In this document: one piece after another, positions 9,996 to 15,568 of the stretch
Layout of the letters: every line of letters starts with the position of its first letter
Position numbering within the stretch: the stretch's first letter is position 1
Assembly (NCBI GenBank): GCA_028565635.1
Contig: JAOXYB010027224.1
Coordinates: 1-15,568 of the forward strand
Origin: Phoronis ovalis
Taxonomy: Eukaryota; Phoronida; Phoronidae
DNA length: 15,568 nucleotides
Direction: 5' to 3'
The notes under the pieces: model-generated
What the model saw: the letters and a program-made list of their open reading frames with translations, nothing else
Database searches by the model: none
Told to the model about the DNA's origin: nothing
Position numbers and translations under genes: made by a program

Positions 9996-10220
9996 ATGTT
10001 ATTACCCGCCGTTTTGTTTGTCGTTACCTTCTTTTTTGAGTTGCAGGTATTCGGAAGTAAAGTTATTTCAACATACGATGCGTATGGTATGGAAATAATT
10101 CGTTTGATAGCGCATAAAACAAACACGATTATGAAATACTATGAAATATTATGTCTGTTCAACGACGCTGTGTGCAAGGACATGTGCTGCGGAATGTGTT
10201 CATTATTAACGCTTAATTAA
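9996..10220 (+). CDS. Doubtful ORF: possible small secreted cysteine-containing peptide
   Basis: An ATG opens 74 codons ending in TAA. The first ~20 residues (MLLPAVLFVV, TFFFELQVFG) look like a signal peptide. The C-terminal part carries five cysteines in the order C-x6-C-x3-CC-x2-C, reminiscent of small disulfide-rich secreted peptides, but the number is odd and nothing is recognised. No TATA box or obvious poly(A) signal supports it, and an ORF of this length arises by chance in AT-rich DNA. A good acceptor-like site (TTTTTTGAGTTGCAG) lies inside it near 10046, so part could instead be an exon of something else. It may equally be noise. Confidence 0.2.
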   Translation: MLLPAVLFVVTFFFELQVFGSKVISTYDAYGMEIIRLIAHKTNTIMKYYEILCLFNDAVCKDMCCGMCSLLTLN

Positions 10221-10480
10221 TTTCCACGTATGAATCACAATGTTACTACCTAAGGACAAATTTACTTTAGCAGATACGCGTGTATAATATCTAATATATA
10301 ATTTGTCACAATGGTACAATCGATTTTCCCATTCGCATTGTGCTTTTTATGAACTCGCATGCTCATGTTATTACATAATCATGTTAAAATAATAGTATAC
10401 ATTCACAGAATAATCACAATACTTATTGCATTAAATTGGTAATTTTAAAACTTCTACAATTAAGCAATTTCTTTTGCATC

Positions 10481-11995
10481 TCACAGTTTGATTTCGGGCA
10501 CCGGATTAACTCTTTTTGCATTAAAAAATACCAAAGGATTCACATCTTTTACTTCACTCCGATATTTCTCAAGTTCTACACGTTCCCAAATAAAGTTTGC
10601 ACTTAGCGTATTCACTTCTAATTTAGACAATGTTCGAAGGGTGAGCTTCCAAAGATCCCTAATAGTTTGTGGATATCCCATTGTCACATGTTTTTCTGGA
10701 AGACTTGCGTTTGAATAGCTCTTTGAAAAAACATCTGAGTCAAATGTATACTTTTGACTAGCATCTACAAACTTGACGTTGTGTAGTTGTCTGGGTAATA
10801 TGCCGGATATGTACACATCGTCAACCCAAAAGAAAGGTGTGGACAAGGAAATATTAAATAACTCATTAACAATATCTGGAGAAATGCTAAATGCCAAACC
10901 GGCGCAATATTTTGGGTAAATTTTATCTTTAAATTCTGTTTCTTTCACGCACCATTTTGCACACATATTGGGATCACGCAGTACATGTCCATTTGTCAAG
11001 ATATTACCCAACACGTAACGCCCCCTAACATCTCGTTCCTGTATCATGTGTATCCATTTGAAAATATTAACAAATACATCATCGTCAGTTTTCAACAGAT
11101 ACTTGGCATTCTTACAAAATGTACTTATCCATTTTAAACCCATAATACCTTTGTATGTTAAATTTTTGTAACTATCAGCGAAATCTTCCTGGACCAAGTC
11201 ATGATATAGAAGATTTTCTTTATAGAGCTGAGTCTGGGTCTCATTATCTGTGGCTCCTAATAGGAATACAACTCGAGTGTTGAATTCCTTGAATAAATTC
11301 TTATTTGCCCATGTTTGCCGTAATGTCTGACGGTGAATAAAATGTTTGGGTGCAGTGTGAACGTAAATTAATAATTTCAACTCTTTATCCGTTTTACAGA
11401 TATTTTCATTGTTGATGATATATTTGAAATCATGAGGGTTTACATTTTGTGGCGTCAAACCGGATATATCTTTGTGTACTACTTCTTCTTTTACAATATT
11501 TGGCGATTTCATTGTAACGTGCTGTGTCCTAAACCTGTCTTGAGATGTAACATTAACTGTCTTATGGGAATCGCGCACTTTCGCTCGGGTTTTACTTGTT
11601 ATAACTTCTTTTATTTCCCGATGCTTTAACGTTACCAACAAGGAAGACACTGTCACAATCGGTTGATGTTCAGGTCTTTGGTTTTCCTTTAACATGATGG
11701 GGTTTTCTCTTTCCGCATTAATGGTCTTCATTTGTCTTTTCAATTCAATTGTACCTGACTTATTTACCGTTGCGATTTTACGAACGTTCTGCAGTACGTA
11801 CGTACTGGTATGCGAAATGCCCGTGGAGCTATTTGTCTGAATATTATTTCGATATGGTCTCCGCATCTCTAGCGCGCCAAAGCCATTCTGAAGTTGCATG
11901 ATTTCATTTTGGTGCAGTAATAGAGTTATACCAGAAAGTATCACAGCCAAAGTCATTCCAAGACGCGATATATATCTTCTCGAAATGTTCCGCAT
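10481..11995 (-). CDS. GT31 beta-1,3-galactosyltransferase-like Golgi enzyme
   Basis: Type II Golgi enzyme that would transfer galactose (or GlcNAc/GalNAc) in beta-1,3 linkage from a UDP-sugar to glycoprotein or glycolipid acceptors. Start: ATG at 11995-11993, giving 504 aa; the open frame runs on to 12064 but only from a TTG. Order: short cytosolic tail, signal anchor at 12-27 (LGMTLAVILSGITLLL), a long stem to about 200, then the Galactosyl_T domain. Its motifs are LLIYVHTAPK (208), RQTLRQTW, VVFLLGATDN, YHDLVQEDFADSYKNLTYK, the UDP/Mn-binding DDD at 304-306 in LLKTDDDVFVN, YPKYCAGLAF, and WVDDVYISGIL at 390 (the EDVYvG motif in its DDV form). Seven lumenal N-glycosylation sequons fall at about N55, N78, N148, N251, N278, N381 and N429. 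The stem makes it much longer than vertebrate B3GALT1/5 (~310-330 aa). All motifs are intact, so it is likely active; acceptor specificity cannot be assigned. Only a CATAAA variant poly(A) signal (10351-10346) was seen downstream. Confidence 0.93.
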   Translation of the reverse strand: MRNISRRYISRLGMTLAVILSGITLLLHQNEIMQLQNGFGALEMRRPYRNNIQTNSSTGISHTSTYVLQNVRKIATVNKSGTIELKRQMKTINAERENPIMLKENQRPEHQPIVTVSSLLVTLKHREIKEVITSKTRAKVRDSHKTVNVTSQDRFRTQHVTMKSPNIVKEEVVHKDISGLTPQNVNPHDFKYIINNENICKTDKELKLLIYVHTAPKHFIHRQTLRQTWANKNLFKEFNTRVVFLLGATDNETQTQLYKENLLYHDLVQEDFADSYKNLTYKGIMGLKWISTFCKNAKYLLKTDDDVFVNIFKWIHMIQERDVRGRYVLGNILTNGHVLRDPNMCAKWCVKETEFKDKIYPKYCAGLAFSISPDIVNELFNISLSTPFFWVDDVYISGILPRQLHNVKFVDASQKYTFDSDVFSKSYSNASLPEKHVTMGYPQTIRDLWKLTLRTLSKLEVNTLSANFIWERVELEKYRSEVKDVNPLVFFNAKRVNPVPEIKL

Positions 11996-12001
11996 GATGT
12001 C

Positions 12002-12022
12002 GCTGTAACAGACAAGATTCAT
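12002..12022 (-). promoter_or_regulatory. Splice acceptor just before the glycosyltransferase ATG
   Basis: On the minus strand the sequence CTTGTCTGTTACAG ends at 12003 and the exon would begin CGACATC followed by the ATG at 11995. This suggests a coding exon joined to an upstream non-coding 5' UTR exon at higher coordinates, an arrangement common for B3GALT genes. It also excludes the in-frame ATG at 12022-12020 (weak context, C at -3) from the mature mRNA. The upstream exon and promoter could not be located. Confidence 0.5.
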
Positions 12023-12151
12023 TTGTAATAAATTACAATTTCTATAACATGACGCTGGGCCCAAAACATGTTCAACGCATTGTTTATTGATCCTTTACAC
12101 TGCGATTACGCATGAAGAAAAAAGCAATAGTAATAAGGATTAACTATTTGC

Positions 12152-12404
12152 TAAGAAATATTCCGTTATCAAAATAAGAAAACTAAAGTTTATTGTGATG
12201 CGAATTCATAAAATAATATATAAAAAACAATATGACTCCCGCATAATGTAAATACTGTAACATAGAACTGTAAGAAATATTCCGTTATCGAAATGAGAAA
12301 ACTAAAGGTTTATTGTGATGCGAATTTATAAAATAATATATATAAAACAATACGTACGACTTCCGCATAATGTAAATACTGCAAAATAGAACTGTAAGAA
12401 ATAC
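12152..12404. repeat. Tandem duplication of a ~120-bp AT-rich unit
   Basis: TAAGAAATATTCCGTTATC begins at 12152 and 12271, and a third start (TAAGAAATAC) appears at 12395, giving periods of 119 and 124 bp. Both full copies share GAGAAAACTAAAG or its variant, TTTATTGTGATGCGAATT, CGCATAATGTAAATACTG and ATAGAACTG, and are about 90% alike by eye. It lies just upstream (5') of the minus-strand glycosyltransferase. Confidence 0.85.
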
Positions 12405-12489
12405 AGTTACACCTGTAGCATATGGAAAATATAATTTTTGGATTATTTAAAAATTAGCTTAAAAATTAACTATTACCTGTTTTAACCAA

Positions 12490-13137
12490 TCTTGAATGGG
12501 AGCAGTTTGAGAGCCGCAAAATATGCCTTATTTTAATATCTGATTAGTTGGTGGCCTTTATATAACGCATATTTAGCATTGTAAATCTACATGGGGTAAG
12601 ATTTTGCCCACTTGATTATGTTATTAAAAATAGAAGCATATACAAGGGATGACCCTCCACCGAGTCTGTTTTGCAGCCACGTGTTCAAAGAAGGACCATT
12701 TGTGACATATTATATACACGGCCCACACAATTCAATAAGTATATACTTTATAATCGGAAACGTATTAATATATTATTGCAGATAAAGTACAAATATTTGC
12801 CATAGGCTTTAGGAGATTACACGACTCTATGGATTCTTAAGGAAACTTCAGCATAGCCTTAATTGTTCAAGTTCGCATACTCGGATAGGGCTCTCCCGCG
12901 ATGAAGCAAGTAGTTTGAAAGCAAAATTTAATTTTGTCTTAATTTAATTTGTGCATAGTTGATGGCCCTTATATATCGCACATTTGGCGTTGTAAGTCTG
13001 CATGGATTATGATTATGCCCACTCAATGAAAAAAAACACAGGAAATAATCTAAATCGAACATTATGCTTATTTTGATGTTATCGTCATGAGGAAGCCTAC
13101 ATATCACTGACCCTCCACGGAGCTTGTTTTGAGGCAC
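12490..13137. repeat. Diverged local duplication, two copies ~410 bp apart
   Basis: Copy A (about 12490-12680) and copy B (about 12900-13137) align in the same orientation: GCAGTTTGAGAGC/GTAGTTTGAAAGC, then TTGGTGGCCTTTATATAACGC against TTGATGGCCCTTATATATCGC, CATTGTAAATCTACATGG against CGTTGTAAGTCTGCATGG, then TTGCCCACT and GACCCTCCACSGAG. Copy B has about 50 extra bp before the last block. This could be an old tandem duplicate or two insertions of an unidentified element. No reading frame is conserved. Confidence 0.7.
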
Positions 13138-13434
13138 CCCATACAGTGCATATCTTCCTGTTTGAACACTGAGTGGTTGTGGTGCATTTATACGAATAAA
13201 ATATGTAAACTCGCACCCGCAACTATAACTGTATATATATATTAGAATCAGATTTCACCAGTTACCATATTAAAACTCTTCTATATATAGAGTTTGTTTA
13301 CTAAATTAGTTAGATACTAGTATACGATTATCCCGGCCCTAAGATGATATACACGTATACAATGAAATACTACAGATACACTTCCTTGCACGTGACATAA
13401 GATAAGGATGTGACGTGACTGGATAACTTACTTT
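13138..13434. other. AT-rich spacer, nothing recognisable
   Basis: Contains short TA-rich palindromes (for example CTATATATAG near 13281) but no ORF, repeat family or RNA gene that I can support. Confidence 0.5.
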
Positions 13435-13560
13435 ACTTTATGTAGTGTTTACACAAATAAAAAATAAACACATATTTAGACGTTTTGTTTACCACTTACT
13501 TTATGCAGTGTTTACAGAAATAAAAATATATATTGAGATAATTTATTTTGTTTAACTTTT
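13435..13560. repeat. 63-bp tandem duplication
   Basis: ACTTTATGTAGTGTTTACAC at 13435 recurs as ACTTTATGCAGTGTTTACAG at 13498. Both are followed by AAATAAAAA, an AT tract and TTTTGTTTA. Two copies only. Confidence 0.75.
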
Positions 13561-15221
13561 ACTGTCCTTTCTCCTGTTTTCTCGCTGCGAGAAACTTAGC
13601 GATTATTTTATTTATCAAATTGATTTCAATGTCCGTCGAACAATATGAAAGAAAATTAGAAAGTCTTTAGTATTTGTATCTAAAGTGATGCAACATTTTT
13701 CTAAGCTGGTAAATCACAACTTCATCCGGCGTAATTTCAGGTGCCTGTAGTCAGCAAAAATAAACTTGTAGGTAGCATATAACATGAGTATCTATATATT
13801 TGTGGCAGTCTACTTCCCGTGAAGAACAAGGTTAATTACTATTATTATAATTAAAAATTTAAAAATGGATTCGCTAAAAAATAAGTTTTTACCAAATGTG
13901 GAAACCGAATTAATAATTTAATCGTTTAAACATAAGCTACGAAAAACAATTGCTCATAATTTACATTTTATAATGCATTTGTCCACGATCTGTATATTTA
14001 GTTTATCTTATCAATTAATTAACAATTATCTATAATAAGAATTATTGGTAAAAAATGCAATTCATCACATTTTCATATAAACATTGCCATGCTTATTGGC
14101 AACCGTTTTCAGGAGAATTGACGATGATAAAAATAGAAAAATAATACTATAATATCGCTTGTTGTTCATTCTATCTCAATGTTTCAAAGAAAGCGCTTAA
14201 TTACTTTTGTAGTTGTAGGCAAACAAACAGGATAACTATATTTGTGCAGTATTATGCTATTCAATAATTGATGGCTAAATTTTTACTTGACTGTCCTTCT
14301 TATAACAAATGCAATGCATCGTATTCAAAGCCACATTTGTATTTTGGGTTCTAGGATGCCATAGAGATTATACTTTTCTACCTCATATTATATATACGAA
14401 GATATTCGAAACAACGTGTATAGTTAGGAACCCCTATTACATATCAATAATCTCACATTGATCTCATTATATTTCTGAGCTAGTATTAGTCAGTGTCGAA
14501 TCTCCGGAAATCTGTTCCTGTGGCAACTTACGCTAGTCCGCGAAAATGCGGTTCGAGTAGCAGGAATTTCGGTGCGAAATCAGAAAAAGGGGTTTGAATG
14601 GTAGAAAACAGGTTCGCGAGTGCGGATTGAAGGTTCGAGCCTACACTGGTTAGGTAGACCTGTCAATCACGTGAGACTGGAAACATAGTTTGTATCGTTC
14701 ATGTTTATGTCAACTGCATTAACACGAACAGAATGTTGACAATAACGTGAAATGTATCATATGATTTATAATGTACTTTTTTAAACTTGAAAGTCTACCC
14801 TGAGCAGTCTTCACTCACACAATTGGCAATAAAAAGTTTGGTTTATTCTATAATAGCCTGATAATAATACTTTGTTTCTACATTTTAGCATATTAAAACT
14901 AGTTACATTTTGGAATTGGTGGCTAACTAATATTAATTTTAAATTATGGTTTATAATTATTTAAAGCAGGTCTTGTTCAAACGTATTGTCTTAGTTATTC
15001 AATCATAATTTACGTGTTACCTTTTGAGAACATTGCATAAACTGGTAACAGACAATGATCATCTTCTTACCTTGAGTAATATTCCACGAGTTGTACTGTG
15101 CAGTATTTGCATTAAGTAAAATCGATGAATCTTTGTCACATATATATTACGCAGTAAATAAATTCGGTATTGACTGATTATGGATTACATATAATTAACA
15201 GGTGGACGGATCCAGTCTTCA
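13561..15221. other. Gene-free AT-rich stretch
   Basis: No exon recognised on either strand. A locally GC-richer block at about 14500-14660 includes GGTTCGAGCC (14632-14641), similar to a tRNA B box, but no A box or cloverleaf was found. TCACGTGA, a perfect palindromic E-box, is at 14667-14674. The 5' exon of the glycosyltransferase may lie here or earlier, but cannot be placed. Confidence 0.5.
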
Positions 15222-15509
15222 ATGTTACATATTAAAAGCAGCACAACCGTGTTTACTCGCTGTAGGAAGACTGATGAATATACAACCCGAGATTATAGTA
15301 GGCATTCCAAAAGAAGTCAGAGGGCCTTATTTTTGGTAACACGTAGGGATATTCTTAATGGGGTTTATGATTGCAGGGGATTATTACAGGATAATTATTT
15401 TTATATTCTGGTCAATGGGGTAGGTTTTTTGATGATTTTTGTTTCAAGAGATAGGTATTTTTCAAAATTCGTCTCCCGAGCAGGGATTTCTCAATTTTTT
15501 GATGCCTAG
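15222..15509 (+). CDS. Unrecognised 95-codon ORF near the right edge
   Basis: ATG to TAG, 95 codons. The N-terminal half is basic and polar (SRHSKRSQRA), the C-terminal half hydrophobic (YFYILVNGVGFLMIFV, then SRDRYFSKFVSRAG). I recognise no family. It could be a decayed fragment of a mobile element, part of an exon continuing from an acceptor near 15200 (ATTAACAG), or chance. Confidence 0.12.
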   Translation: MLHIKSSTTVFTRCRKTDEYTTRDYSRHSKRSQRALFLVTRRDILNGVYDCRGLLQDNYFYILVNGVGFLMIFVSRDRYFSKFVSRAGISQFFDA

Positions 15510-15568
15510 CATACCGCATGGAATCTTTTGTACTGGCCTTCCGGTCAATTTATTCACTTATGGTCATA

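Noticed and set aside
11996-12064. N-terminal extension of the glycosyltransferase to 12064
   Set aside because: The codon at 12064 is TTG, not ATG, an in-frame stop lies a little further upstream, and a splice acceptor at 12003 cuts this segment off. The ATG at 11995 gives a normal type II anchor.
12928-13137. Minus-strand 69-codon ORF
   Set aside because: Lies in the diverged duplicated segment; the sister copy is not open in that frame, and there is no recognisable product.
14600-14660. tRNA gene suggested by GGTTCGAGCC
   Set aside because: No A box at the right distance and no acceptor or anticodon stem can be drawn.

Overview
The window is nuclear DNA of an animal, most likely a lophotrochozoan and plausibly a bivalve mollusc. 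The basis is spliced genes with GT-AG introns, animal protein families, AT-rich spacers full of short diverged repeats, and a palindromic MITE whose ends (CCCGGGGG plus GGTGGGTCCAC) resemble elements I recall from marine invertebrate genomes. The phylum is inference. There are no bacterial operons, CRISPR arrays or phage genes.

Layout: (1) 212-1922, plus strand: the last four coding exons of SLC35B1, the ER-membrane ATP/ADP exchanger (formerly UDP-galactose transporter-related protein); its N-terminal part lies off the left edge. (2) 1923-about 4550: its possible 3' UTR, with poly(A) signals at 2625 and 4526 and a diverged ~250-bp tandem repeat (about 3100-4015), three units of which carry a DR1-type nuclear-receptor motif. 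(3) 5936-8519, plus strand: a two-exon gene for a small secreted cysteine-rich protein of 165 aa, with a signal-peptide exon, a 2.1-kb intron holding a ~400-bp MITE, and an exon encoding one full WAP-like domain and two six-cysteine modules. (4) 8685-10480: spacer with short tandem repeats and a doubtful 74-codon ORF for a secreted cysteine-containing peptide. (5) 10481-11995, minus strand: a complete single-exon coding region for a Golgi GT31 beta-1,3-galactosyltransferase-like enzyme of 504 aa with an unusually long stem; a splice acceptor just before the ATG implies an upstream non-coding exon. (6) 12065-15568: AT-rich non-coding DNA with three tandem or local duplications and one unrecognised ORF near the right edge.

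The three genes all belong to the secretory pathway (ER nucleotide supply, a secreted disulfide-rich protein, Golgi glycosylation). Animal gene order rarely reflects pathway, so this is probably coincidence. I see no convincing previously undescribed system. The points most worth checking are the WAP-like gene, the repeat array with nuclear-receptor motifs and the poly(A) signal inside a perfect hairpin.
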